A stretch of DNA of 64,000 bases from Stemphylium vesicarium. Lineage: Eukaryota > Ascomycota > Dothideomycetes > Pleosporales > Pleosporaceae. A program made the position numbers and the translations under genes. The notes beneath the pieces were generated by a model. It was not told where the DNA came from. It saw only the letters and a program-made list of their open reading frames with translations, and did not search any database. Positions 31,920 through 43,427 of the stretch are shown in pieces (positions within the stretch are counted from its first letter, which is position 1; every line of letters begins with the position of its first letter). The stretch is from positions 796,366-860,365 of the forward strand of contig QXCR01000001.1 of NCBI GenBank assembly GCA_004380135.1. Direction: 5' to 3'.

Positions 31920-34704
31920 CTACACTTGGCTCGTCCAGCTCTTCCTCTTGGTATCGGTCTGTTGTTCCTCCCAGATGACGAGCTCACGACCACTCCTATC
32001 GCCGCCACGACGTACGCGATCGATACCGAGGTGCTCGAGGCCGTCGCGACCGACGTGGATTCCGAAGCCGTATCTGATCTTGCCGGGGTCGTCCACAGAG
32101 TCGTGCTTATCGTGCTTGCGGTCCTTGTTCGTCTTCTCGGTCAGCGCAGGGTCGGTCGGCGAGTCGCCGCGAAGGTTGTTGCGAGAAGGCCGAACAAGCG
32201 ATGCGACGGAACGTGCCCAGGTCCGCTCGGCGTAGGTGGTGCCCATTAGTCGTGCAACGAGATCCGGCTTGGTCTGTGGGCGGGCGAAGGCGCGGTCGGT
32301 GAGTATCGGGGATTGGTATACCCAGCTGATGATCTCGCAGAGTGAGTTGCTGCGATGGGGCAGAGCGGCTCGGCGGCGGCCTGGCAGGAGAGCGAAGAGG
32401 CTGACGGTGTAGAGCGCGAGGAAGAAGCAGAGCGCATAGTAGCCTGAGAGTTCTGCAGCAACGCGGACGGTGTCTTCGCTGCCGTAATACTGCGTCCAGA
32501 AGCAGCCACCTGCGAGAATGGGCAGAGACATGGATGCGAGCGAGACGAAAGACAAAGCAGCCGTTTGAAAGTGCTTGTTCTCGAGTGCTGCTAATGTAGC
32601 AGAGAAGGGCATGCGGCAAGCGTAGTCGACCAGCAAAGAGGCTTCAGCGGTTGCTCCACCCTTTGACGCGAGCGCCTTGTAAGGCTGGAGTACGCGAAGA
32701 GAGTAGTCGAGCGAAAGTATCGCCAGGAAAAGGAAGTGACCAATGACTGCCGGGATGAAGGAGTAGAGGAAGTTTGAAGCCGAGAAGCCATCTGCGCCTG
32801 TGCGTGCGTAAACTCGGGGCAGGAAGCCAAGGCTAACGGCGCTGTTAACGAAGCTGACAACCAAGAAGGCGATCAACAAGACCCAGGCAATCACGATCCA
32901 GGCAATGACTGACGTATCCTTCAGATACCACGGCAAGAACCGCAAGCGCACGCTTGGGCTGCGAATGTCCATGCGGATCGAGAAGTCGTTGGCCTGAGCT
33001 GCGTCGGGCCTTGGTCCCTGCTCCCGGATGCGACCCTCCTCTACAGAAAACTTTCGGATCTCCGCACCCTCTTCGCCAATGCCATAGAAAATGTCGTTTG
33101 GTCGCCTAGTAGTACTCCAGTAACCGATGCGGTTCGCCCGGTTGCTGACGAGGTGCCAGTCGTCCTTTTCAAAGGTCTCGGAGTTGTTGTAGTCTCCCAG
33201 GTTGTTCGCGCGCTCCAGAAGGGTGATCATGTCCGCTAGCGATCGAGGGTCCCATTTCAACCCAGTGGGGTTGCGCATGAGAAAGATGGTCAGGTAAACC
33301 AGCGCGATAATCTGAAGGATGTAAAGGGCAACAACAGTCCAGACGACACCTTGTACAGCGATCCATCTCCAGACACCGCGCCCTAGGTCGTATCGGACGT
33401 TGAAAGAAGAAGCAAGAAGAGGTATCGTCCATGTAAATAGCCAAGAAATGACAAAGAAAGTGCCGACGCCGAGGTGTCCGGCGCGGAAATGCTGAAAGTT
33501 TGGCCATAGGAACTGCATTGGGTATAGTCGAAGAAACACGGCTTCGGATCGCTGTTTGAACGAGTCCGAAGACATGGAAATGAAGGGCACGAGGCGCTGT
33601 AAAGCCGCCTGGATCTGAATGAGCCAGAGGAACATCAATGTTCCGAGTAAGGTCGGGAGATATTGGAAGACAAAGTAACGGCTGTCACCAAATGTACCGT
33701 AGTCCCACAGCCCGTAGCCTCCATCGCGATCGGAGTAGACGGCGGTGAAGATGAGCGCGGCGAGAATGACCAGGCATAGGAAGACGAAGAGGCCAAGCCA
33801 TAGTGGGCGAAGGATGGCGGGGAGGAAGTGGAGGGGTGCAGATGGCTGGTTGTGTGCCACAAAGACGTCCTTTTGATTCCGAGGAGGCGAAGGTGAATGT
33901 TGCTGCCTGTACTGCTGGGATTGATGTTGGGGTCTGTGTGGCTGTGTAGCCATCGGTGCTGGGGCAGCAGCCAGTGGTGTTGATGACTGTCTCAAAGGCT
34001 TCCGTGCTGGCATGTGCTGGGACATTCTGTGCTGTGTCCTCTGCTCCTGTGCCATGTAGCCCAGCCCGTTGTCGGGAATGATCCTCTCGACGGGGTAGTC
34101 GTCATCATCTTCGTCCGGGGCTGTGGGCCGCACCTCAGGATATATTCTCGAGCCTCGGACGTCTTCATCTCGCGTGAGCTGGTCGATGGCAAAGCGGATG
34201 TAGGGCGTGGTATCCTGTCCTGGTGTGGTCACCTGAGATTCGTTGTCCATGCCGGAGAGCAGTTGTGATCGCCTCGCGTCTCGCGTTTCTGGCCTCGACT
34301 CCTCTGCGATGGTAGACACCGCCGGCGACTGAGGGCGTTCGTGTGTGAATGAAGGTTGGGGAGGCGGGTGTTGTTGCCTGGGGATGCCGACGCCTCGTAG
34401 CGATGTTATCGGGATGTCGGTGTGTGGCACCAACTGCTCATGACTCTGTGCCGGTGTCTGGTGGTGAGAGGGTGGTGTCCGATAGAAGGGCCTCCTCTCG
34501 TCACTGGAGCTCGACGCGTGGTCAGACGCGCTGTAGTAGCCTTCCGAGGCGGCTAATGAGGCAGCCACGCTTTGCTTGGAGGATTGGTGAGAAAGTTGAG
34601 GTTGAGAAACTGGCGACGAGTCAGTGAGATGCGCGTCTTGAAGATGTTCAGATGATGTACCTACCGTTGGTCTGCTTGAGTTGGAATCCAGGCTCCACAC
34701 TCAT
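31920..34704 (-). CDS. DUF3433-family multi-pass membrane protein
   Basis: Large fungal membrane protein of unknown function. Exons: 34665-34704 (40 nt) and 31920-34609, with a 55-nt intron; product 909 aa. The first exon gives MSVEPGFQLKQTN. Residues about 15-270 are Ser/Gln/Pro-rich and probably disordered. The membrane part starts with LRPLWLGLFVFLCLVILAAL near residue 280 and carries YFVFQYLPTLLGTLMFLWLI, then the family block DSFKQRSEAVFLRLYPMQFL. A cytoplasmic part includes PTGLKWDPRSLADMITLLE. A second set of helices with SNFLYSFIPAVIGHFLFLAI, then DYSLRVLQPYKALASKGGAT and LLVDYACRMPFSATLAALEN repeats this architecture, so the protein has two DUF3433-like halves. A third domain border is not clear. 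No enzymatic motif is seen. Confidence 0.85.
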
Positions 34705-36752
34705 ATCTTCTCTGGTACACTAATCAAGTGGAGTCGCGCAAGAATGTTAGCATTGTGAGGGCTTTCGTATTTGGGCGCCGACAAGTTTTCTACTTGAGAT
34801 GGCTGGTGCATGGCCGTTAAGGCATCCTGGTGAATGACGGGGGGCTGGGGAGGTTGGGCAGGGTTTATCTCATCACCGCCGTCATCACATTGGTGCGACG
34901 CATATGCAAAGCCATGGGATTAGGCCAGGAAAGAACAAGTTTCTTGCGTATACAATTTATCATTCGTAGGTGGGGGGTTGCGGTATAGGCTGCTGTGTTG
35001 TCAATCATGGCTTCCCCGCGGCGGTGATGCACTAGCGGCAGTCGAGACGCACCCGAACCTACCTGGATACATCCTCGCCAGAAGTGCTCTTGTCGTCTAC
35101 TGTGCATGAGTTACTCTTTTCTTTTGCTTCGGATGCGCATCTTCTCAAAAGTGACGCGACTACCGACGAGCACGCGTCGACGCGTTCCCCATGGTTTTCT
35201 GGTTAGTCAGCTTTAAGTGTCGTCGTCACCTGCTTGCCATGGCCCGCCTACAGCCAGCGCTGCGAATCTCAAGAGCAGGTCGTCTCTTATGCTTGACGGG
35301 TTTTAAATGACAGCGAGACATGGGATTATGTCGTCGCATCAGTCGGGTAATCGCGAATGGCCATTAAAAAACCTGGTAGGGGCTCTCTTTCACGTGTACT
35401 CAAAAAGCGCAAGAACACCATCACACCCTCCCGGCCGCGTTGATCACCGATTCTCATTTCGTGTGGGTTCTCTCGTTGTCGCGTTGACCGCCACAATGCC
35501 ATGTGGAGATTCGATTGCCCTTCGATGCCGTCTTCGGCGTAGACTGTGTCTTGGGCGTGCCGCTGCGCCATGGTGGAATCTGATAAGACATTAGTGCACA
35601 CCCTCTCCGCACAGATGGTTGCTGGAAGCTTCAAGACTTGACCTTCGGCACTCTGTCCCCCATCAACCAGTTCCGAGCTGACAATGGACCAGCCATTGTA
35701 TACTGCGCCACAAGTCGAAGCCGTGTTCGAACGTTTAGATACAGCTCGCAATCTCAGCCATGAAATTCTAAGAAGTTTTTGCTGTGCAATGCTATTGCCA
35801 AGCACGCTGCTTGCGGCTGAAGTACCCGCACAGCCGCAGCACACAAACGCGTCCCCGACTCTGATACAGCGCATCTTCAATGAACGGTCCTTCCGATACA
35901 TCCAGCCCTAAGTCTGAGAATCCCTTCGGGGTAACATTGGCTCATGCTGACACCCGATGGAGTTGCCGCGGGTACGGCTGCTGTTGAGTAACGGCCCCTT
36001 CCTTCCTGGGCGCATCTTAGTTGTCATTTCGATTAATTACGCCACCAAAGGAGACCAAGTCCAAGTGGGGTTTTGGCCCCCACGACTGCGAATTCTCATG
36101 CGTCTTGTCTTGCAGCGGCCTTTGTTGAATTGTCAAGAGAAGGGAGACAATGGCGACTGTTTCGCAGCCTTCTGCATCAGGCAGGCACTATGTGATCACC
36201 GTAGCATCACGTCAACCTTCCCGCGTTCGTCTGGTCTTCCTCGCAGTGCGAAAATGGCTGTACTGAGGCTCTGGGGCCCAGATCAGTTTCTGACTTTGGG
36301 GTACGGGTCGGGTGCCAGGGGCGTTCATCCTTCGCTTACTTCCTTTCAGCTTTTACGTGAAGCACGCAATCAAGCTTCTGACAAGACACTGAAATATCAC
36401 ACGCGCCACCAGCCACCACAGACTCAAGAAATGTCTAGCCTACATTGGGCACACGGTCCCCTGTCCATGCATGTCGTATACGACGTCTTCCCGCAACGGT
36501 GCAGATGAGGTGAGGCCTCAGGCGTTCAATGTGCATTGTAAATCCATGTCTTTCCGTCCGCTACCATCTCTGGATCAGCAGCTTCGCCCCGCCCTTTATC
36601 ACATCCGCAGTTTTCCTGAACGCGCATGCTATCTTACTGTCGCTGTATTCCTACTTCTTCTTCATCTTGCTTCCGTTAAACAGCATTAATCAATACCAAC
36701 TTAATCAATACATACCCGCGGTGCGTTGGATACTATTGTTTGCGAGCCCATT
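34705..36752. other. Two-kilobase region without a convincing gene
   Basis: The region upstream of the DUF3433 gene (minus) and of the first Cys-rich gene (plus). It contains several overlapping ORFs of 75-191 codons on both strands, but none has a recognisable domain or a credible splice model. A small plus-strand ORF at 35684-35911 is listed separately. I see no transposon remains. Confidence 0.4.
35684..35911 (+). CDS. Small uncertain ORF, 75 aa
   Basis: An ATG-started frame whose first half (MDQPLYTAPQVEAVFERLDT, then NLSHEILRSFCCAMLL) looks protein-like: helical and coherent in composition. There is no known domain and no paralogue in the window. The overlapping minus-strand ORF of 191 codons has less protein-like composition. 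It may be a relic or a first exon of an unrecognised gene. Weak call. Confidence 0.2.
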   Translation: MDQPLYTAPQVEAVFERLDTARNLSHEILRSFCCAMLLPSTLLAAEVPAQPQHTNASPTLIQRIFNERSFRYIQP

Positions 36753-37797
36753 ATGTCTAATTCTTCCTACTTCGACTTTCACTGCCCAACCGGAGGAGAA
36801 TGGTAAGATGCAATCTAAGAATTTGAGAACACCCCAGTACTGACCATCCTTAGGTATGCCTGTTCTAGTGGAAGCAAGTTCGTGGGGTGCTGTACAGCGG
36901 ACCCATGTTCCAACGGCTGTGTACAAGGGAACATTCAACCTGGAGGCTATAACATCTCACACCACGGCGAATTTCCTGACGCATCGTGCGGAAGTGCTAG
37001 TGACTTTTACACATGCAGTGCAGGGGACTCCTTCTGGGGATGTTGCAAGTCCAATCCTTGCGCAACATCGACCTGTGCGCAAGGGGATTTGGTACCAGCA
37101 TTCCTGGAGCGACCCGAGCAGTTAAGTGTCTACGCATCAACAAGCGCCACACCTGAACCTTCGAGCTCAGATTCGAGTTCAGACAAGACCAACATTGGCG
37201 CCATCGTCGGTGGCGTTGTCGGAGGAGTGGTATTCCTTGCGATCATTGGAGTCATTGTCTTCGTCGTTCTCCGTAGGAAACGGAGTAAGAAGCCAGCAGG
37301 AGGCGATATGGGTGCAGCAGCCATGATACCCATGATGAACAGCGAGAAGGGAAATCATAGCGGTGCCTCAATGCAGTATGGTGGTCAATCACGTATGTCC
37401 TCCTAGTCATCCCATGTTTGATAAGCTAACTTTGAGAGCAGCGCCACCTACATACTCTGCTCCTGTTCAGAACTCTTACCATGACGACCCGTCCAAAAAA
37501 GGCCACCCGTCACATCACCAGTACGCTAGCCATGCCAATGAGCCTCAAGAGCTCCCCACCGGGGTTGCTTCACCAACCCGTCACCGATACTCTGAATTGC
37601 CAGCCGATGCTTCGAGTGGTATGGATACACGGCGGTTCTCCGAACTTCCTGCCGAATACATGGGGCCGTCAGAACTCGAGTCACCCTACGTTTCTCCAAT
37701 GCCAATACAAGAAGAGTTTTCTAACGACATGGCGAAGCGTGCCAGTCGTGCTCAAGGTCTGGGTCTATCAACTGGCGAGTCTTTGAGAACGACTTGA
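36753..37797 (+). CDS. Cys-rich single-pass membrane protein with PPxY tail (copy A)
   Basis: Unnamed receptor-like protein. Exons: 36753-36802, 36854-37392 and 37442-37797; introns of 51 and 49 nt; product 314 aa. The N-terminal part has two Cys modules, WYACSSGSKFVGCCTADPC and FYTCSAGDSFWGCCKSNPC. Each has a CC pair, then an (N/D)PC, then C-x-x-G-(D/N)-(L/I), joined by GEFPDASCGS. A Ser-rich stalk follows, then one membrane helix (about 131-156, NIGAIVGGVVGGVVFLAIIG) and a basic stop-transfer (RRKRSKK). The tail has a PPTY motif at 198-201 directly after the last splice junction, and many Pro/Ser/Tyr. There is no classical signal peptide, so the ectodomain would be exported by the helix itself (type III topology), as in Mid2-like fungal sensors. 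It is a tandem paralogue of the gene at 38841. Function unknown. Confidence 0.85.
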
Positions 37798-38840
37798 TCT
37801 GCGATGCCAATCACTTCGGATCGCGGGTCGCGGGGGGGTTTAATATTCGTTCCCTTTATCTCTTCGCATTTTGGCGGTTTCATCATTGCATATCCTACTT
37901 GCTCCTAGCTACGCATGCCTATACCCGGTTAAGCGAAATAATAATAATTGATATCAGGATCTCTAAAAGTCTGCTTTCTATTGAATGTCTATAATCTTGG
38001 CGTATTCGACAAGGCAGGGCGCCTCCTACCATGGGTATTATCTAAGCAAAAGCACGTGCAGCGAATGAATCGCCATCCCAGGAATAGCTCTAGAAACGTC
38101 AGCCTTCGACTGCATAATGTCCATCTGACTGTGCCGCCACGCGGCAGCCGATATCCAAACGCGGACATCCCATCCCACCGACGACACCACCACATTGCAT
38201 TGCGCCCACGCCCACGCCCACGCCATTTTCATCACCGTATTGCTCACTACCAAGAAATGCATGTTTCTCGCCCTCATGCCAGCTCATCAGCCAACATGGG
38301 CGCCAACCGCACCACCTGCACAGCACATCGGTCTGATTAGTGCTTAGACGTCCATGCATGGCATACATCATGCTTTCCCTCACTCGCGGTGTAACAAGGC
38401 TGGCCCCCATTCGGCGGCCTAGCTTGCATTCACTGTACCACCCTACAACCTCGCACTGCAGATGGGAAGCGACTTTTCATAGGCTCGCCAAAGGGGCAGG
38501 CTACGCGAAGGCTATGGCTGAGTCGCAACATGTACGCCGCTTGTGCGCTTTGTTGGAAGAGTATATGCGATTAGCAGTCCTGCACGCTTTCTTCTCCCTT
38601 CCCGCTGAGAACATGCAGTTCTGCGGCGAAGTCTTCGTTTCAGATTGAGCTCTACTTCTTTCCGTTGCCATCTTTGTTTGTTCGTCTCCCGACCAAAGTT
38701 TCGAATCAACGTCTTCGGTTCACGTGTGCTCGGGTTGGCGGCTCGCTCACTCGTCTTTCGTTCGTACAGTCGCGCATTCCAGATCTTCCTCTGATACTGG
38801 CGCTTCTATGGTCGCATCTTGAGCCTCTTCAGAGAAAACC
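37798..38840. other. Intergenic region between the two Cys-rich paralogues
   Basis: A 1043-nt gap separating tandem copies A and B, on the same strand. It contains short ORFs only (the largest is 130 codons at 37948-38340) and a CCCACGC tandem at about 38206-38225. I see no remnant of a third copy by eye. Confidence 0.45.
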
Positions 38841-40574
38841 ATGGCCGCCAATCTTACTATAAGGCAGGCCTTTTCTCCTTCGTGTCCTTCTGGAGGTACT
38901 TGGTGGGCGTGTGGGTACGGAACGTAAGTCACTTTGCCCTTTTACCTCTCTCATTCGCCTGTTCCTGATGCAGAGGTAGACATTTCGTCGGCTGTTGCGC
39001 AAGAGACCCATGCGAAATCACTTGTGCACAAGGGAACCTCTACCCGGGAGCTTTCGATCCGGATGCATATGGAACATTTCCTGATGCTACCTGTGGAACT
39101 GGGAGCAAGTTCTATACTTGCACTGCTAGCGGTAAGCCATCCCGATCTGTTAGATTGACTTCTACATTGGCATTGAATCGTTTTAAAGCCTCGTTGGGCT
39201 TCGAACCTGCTATGCTCTTACCTTATCCTCTTAACAGTGACTAATCGAATCTAGGAACTTTCTGGGGCTGCTGCAAAACAAACGCCTGTGCTCAATCTGG
39301 ATGCCCGGATGGCGACCTCGAAGCTGCAATTCTAAACCGCGATGACCTACTTAGCGCATACCATGCCACTGGTGGATCAACAACAGTATTGAGCGCTTCT
39401 AGTACATCAACTCTATCAACATCTACCTCAACGGAAGATCCTGGCGTCACAGCTGCAAGCGTTCCATCATCAGACGCTCCCTCACCATCAACATCACCGA
39501 AATCGGACGACGGTCCACCAGTAGCGGCTATAGCGGGTAGTGCAGCAGGTGGCGCATTTGCACTAGCCGCCGTCGTCGGTGTCTTGATATGGTGGTTGTG
39601 CTTCAAGAGGAAAAAGAAGGCGAAAACAAATGAGGGCCAAGGGGAAACAAGAGAAGATGCGATACCAACAGGTGGAATGACAGAGAGCCACAAGCAGCAC
39701 CGCCGTAACCAGAGTGCTGATGGTAAGTCTGAATACCAGAAACCATCATACCCCCTACCGCGAGATACCATTGAGAGACTGACATAAACCATGAATAGCA
39801 CCACCGCAGTACACATCACCAAACCCTAATTTCTCGGATGGCTTCTACAGTCCACCTGCAAACCCACACCCACAGCCCTACACCCATTCTCACCACCCGA
39901 ACTATTCACAAAACACTCATCCAGATGACCCATATTTCTCGCCATATCCCCAGAGCCAGCTCGATCTCAACACAAACTTCTCACAAGCATCCCATCACTA
40001 CCTCCCACCACAAGAACTACCCCTCTCACACGCCACCCCAACATCACCTAGAACGCCAGCGCGATTTCGCTCGCATAAGAGTATGTACGGACATGCTCGC
40101 GGCCCGTCTGAACTTTCGGGCGACGAGCCGAGTAACGAATTAGATTCTGGACCCGCGAGTCCCGCTGTTAGGCACGGCGGAGGAGAGGGAGGAGGAGGCC
40201 GGATCTGGAATACAGAAAAGGGACACCACGTACAACAACAATCTGCGCCCCAGGGCCAGGAATCGGATATCGGTGTTGCGCTTGGGAGCCGGAGAAGCCT
40301 GCCTTCTCCCTTGCATCAGCGGCAATATCAACAGCAACATGCAAACGAGCAACGGGGCGATATAGATGCGATTGCACGGCAGCAGGTCTGGACAGCCCCG
40401 CGGGATTGGAATTCGCGTGGTGTGAGGGAAGAGTTTGGGGGGAGAAGAGGCGAGGCTGGGGATGAAGGAGTGGGCATGACACCTCAAGGGCTGGGGTTTC
40501 TGGACATATTGGACAACATGGCCGAGGGGAGGAAAAAGATGGATGGGCAAAGAGCGGAAAGGAGAGAACGGTAA
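38841..40574 (+). CDS. Cys-rich single-pass membrane protein with PPxY tail (copy B)
   Basis: Tandem paralogue of the gene at 36753. Exons: 38841-38923, 38974-39131, 39255-39722 and 39799-40574; introns of 50, 123 and 76 nt; product 494 aa. The ectodomain repeats the same modules: WWACGYGTGRHFVGCCARDP with CEITCAQGNLYPGAFD, then GTFPDATCGTGSKFYTCTAS and GTFWGCCKTNACAQSGCPDG. After a Ser/Thr/Pro stalk comes one membrane helix (about 169-194, AAGGAFALAAVVGVLIWWLC) with KRKKK on the inner side. The tail is longer than in copy A, starts with PPQY (238-241) just after the last intron and is rich in Pro, His, Gln and Gly. Copy B has one extra intron inside the Cys region (39132-39254). No signal peptide is evident. 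A role as wall or environment sensor is inference from architecture. Confidence 0.85.
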
Positions 40575-40832
40575 GAAATGAACAGCAAATGGAGCTGTTC
40601 TGCGTATTGTTCTTTTTGTATCTTCCGTTTCTCGGGTCTCATAGCGTGCAGGAGTAGTAATGTCTTTTCCATGCGCTTGCAATTCTTAAAAGTAATGAAA
40701 CCCAAGGGCTGAAGGATAGAAAAAAACCGGCATAGAAATGTGGATGAGGTCTTCATGCTCTTGTATTTTTGAGAAACTACACAGAATACTATGCATATTT
40801 TGATAGCCTGGAATTCTCTTCTTCTTCTGGTC
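40575..40832. other. Convergent intergenic region copy B / URC4
   Basis: A 258-nt gap with two 3' ends; no gene. Confidence 0.4.
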
Positions 40833-42316
40833 CTAGAAAACCGTACCGTCACTAATGATGATGATGGGACTACTCTTCGTAGCTGGTCTGTTCTTCTTCG
40901 CAACTTCCCTCCCAGCCTTCCACGTCCCTGCTTCTAGTAACTGCGCCATACTCAGATTTACTCCTTCCATCTTCTGCAGCACTAGCTTGTACAGTTTGTC
41001 GACGAGTACCAGAGTCATGGCACGCCATTCTACGATTGCATCGTCTCCTGCACTGAACGCGGGAAGTCCGGTACCATCGGACGAGGCTTTGATACCGCGG
41101 TCGAGGGAAGCGGGCTTGAGTGTTAGAACACCGAGATCCACAAATAGGCCACCGTTGCGGTACTCGGGTAGAGCAGTGAGAGACGAAGTGTTCTTCCATT
41201 GTAGGGAGAGGATACGTGTGAATGGTACCATGAGAGAGTAAGCGAGCCATTGGGTTAGCTTGTGGAAAGGTTGGATAAAGGTGCTTTCGTCAGCATCGGC
41301 GGATGCTTTCTGAGTCTTCAGTGTCGACAAGGGCCATGCATCTCCGAGAGGTTGGCCATTGACGTTGGTGCGGTCTTGAGGCCAGATTGGGATGAGGAGT
41401 TTCTGGAGAACATCCCAGAATACTAGCATATCCAGACTTGAAGGATCGGAAGAAGCCTTCTTCATGTAGTCTATTTTTTGTGTGTGTAATTAGTATGATA
41501 CACAGCTCAGTAGACGAGGGATTGTACATACCGACCACGTTTCCGGGACGACCTTCTTGGCCGAAAACATCAGGTTGGGAGAGTAGTGATTTTCCTAGGC
41601 TGCGGAGCAAGTTGGCACGAGACTCAACACCTAGCATTGGGTTTTTGTCTGATATTTGGAAGCTTTCTGCGAGTGCTTCAGTCTTCAAGCCCACCAAGCC
41701 CTTTCCTGTACCGATATCAGTAAGCCAGGCTAAGATCAATGGTGATAGCATAAGATTCCAAACTTACCGTCAACAATCGGCCCCGTAGCTCCTTTCTCAG
41801 CCGCAAATCCGAGGCTTTTGAACATGTAAAGACTCGCCACTGCAATTCCTTCGCTTCTTTCGTATTCGCGCTCCGTCCCCGGCTCGACATACCGCCAGTG
41901 ATCTCCCGCTCCAGCGTCCAGCAGCACAGAAACGAAGAAAAGGTCGATCAGACGGCGAGTAATCTCCAATTCATCCCACCCACTCTGTTTCCATTCCTCC
42001 AGAAGTTCGGAGATGCGGGGCACGTCGCCGACTTCAAAGTGTTGCCATCGGCCGTGCGGGGGAATGGTGTGGAACTTGTCTGGTCCAAAGTCGCGCTATG
42101 GAATCCCCCATCAGTATTTCGCAAGTCGGGTGATGTGGAAATTTTGTGAAAAAAACAAACCTTGATGACAGAAGTCACGAATTCGGCGGCCTCGTCCAAC
42201 CGCTCCTCATGCACGTCAAAGTGGCTCAGCTTTCCCGCCTCAGCTGCCTCTCCCACGATCTGTGCACGCTCCCGCACGGCGCTGAGCGAGAGAAGGTATT
42301 TGACTTTGTCATCCAT
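40833..42316 (-). CDS. URC4: Uracil catabolism protein Urc4 (DUF1688)
   Basis: Member of the DUF1688/Urc4 (Urg3) family required for the fungal URC pathway that degrades uracil as nitrogen source; its biochemical step is not firmly known. Exons: 42161-42316, 41768-42095, 41532-41705 and 40833-41470; introns of 65, 62 and 61 nt; product 431 aa. Conserved parts are LLSLSAVRERAQIVGEAAEA, then FHTIPPHGRWQHFEVGDVPR, then DLFFVSVLLDAGAGDHWRYV followed by ERSEGIAVASLYMFKSLGF. Later segments are QISDKNPMLGVESRANLLRS and VFWDVLQKLLIPIWPQDRTN. The C-terminal half has FHKLTQWLAYSLMVPFTRIL and LPEYRNGGLFVDLGVLTL. No other URC gene lies in the window. Confidence 0.92.
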
Positions 42317-43427
42317 GGTCTTGGAAACTGTATATGAGAGATGTGTACAGGAAACCGCAAAGCTGTAAGTTGAGGGGTGGTGTTGTTCGAAGTAGCAAGT
42401 GGGGTTTAGCGCCGCGCCACATCGGTTGCGCTGGCCTGAATTAGGTAGCTACGTCTTACAAGAACCACTTTTATGGCAGCAGCTCGTGACCATGATAAGG
42501 ATGTCGGCGTTTGCCGATGCGGTATCGTCTGTAAATGCTTCCAAGGCTCCTAGATACATAGACTGCGAGACTAAAAACTGGACCGTTTGCTGCACCATGG
42601 TTGGCGTCTCTTGCACAACAACAAGGTCACATAAGCTTTACGTCTGTGAGGTGAGATACTGGGAATATACATTTCATTACGGAGGGTTTATCGTGTTTCC
42701 ACTGAGCGACACGTGCTGAGCTTGAGGTAGTACTTGGGTAGCCAGTGCGCCTGCTTCCCGAAGAGGTGGAGGGGAACCGGTACATGTGCCCCGCGCCCTG
42801 GTCCACTACTTCCACTCGTGCAACAATGTCGTTCTTCCGCCAGCCCTTATGCTGGCCAGCCATGTCTGACATCTTCTACTCATGAAAAGCACCAAGTCGC
42901 GTAAACAATTGCGACAATCTGTCGCGGATGAAACAATACAACTAGCCCTCTAATGTGAAGGCTAAAAACAAACAAAAACATAACAACGGACTACAGTCTT
43001 CAGTATACATGCTGCGCACCTAAAGCGCCCCGCAGGGATGAAAGTAATAGACAAAGGAGCATAGAAGCGGGAAAAGATGAGTGAAAGGGTGCAAAGACAA
43101 GCCTGAAAGATGATGTCCCAAGAATGCGAGCGTCGAATCAGGACGGGGGACAACGGTTGGCCGGAAGACACCCAAAGGTAAACCAGGCGATGATGAACCC
43201 CGGAAATAAGTGGTGTATCTGTACTTCCCGCTGGCACCTGCCATATCGTGCGTAAGAGGTATCATAGCCCAGAATCGCCAGAGACGAAGGAAAACCAAAG
43301 GCAAGTGCCGCAGAGACCAAGAACTGCTTTTGAAGTGGTATGTTGAGACTAAAGGAAATACCGTGATCGGATGCGGCGTTGGTCATTAGTGTAAGGTCAA
43401 TAGAGGCGTAGAAAGGTAATGCTGAAA
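42317..43427. other. Intergenic region URC4 start / phosphodiesterase 3' end
   Basis: A 1.1 kb gap between two minus-strand genes, containing the URC4 promoter and the phosphodiesterase 3' UTR. ORFs at 42627-42872 (minus, 81 codons) and 43138-43431 (minus, 97 codons) have no recognisable domain and are not called. Confidence 0.4.

Noticed and set aside
35326..35901. 191-codon minus-strand ORF
   Set aside because: No recognisable domain, ORFs of similar length overlap on the other strand, and composition is not protein-like.
35957..36508. 183-codon plus-strand ORF upstream of copy A
   Set aside because: No domain or signal peptide and no splice link to copy A; likely chance.
39170..39235. 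tRNA-like B-box (GGTTCGAAGCC on the minus strand) in an intron of copy B
   Set aside because: No paired acceptor or anticodon stem and no A-box could be traced; the T-stem does not pair.
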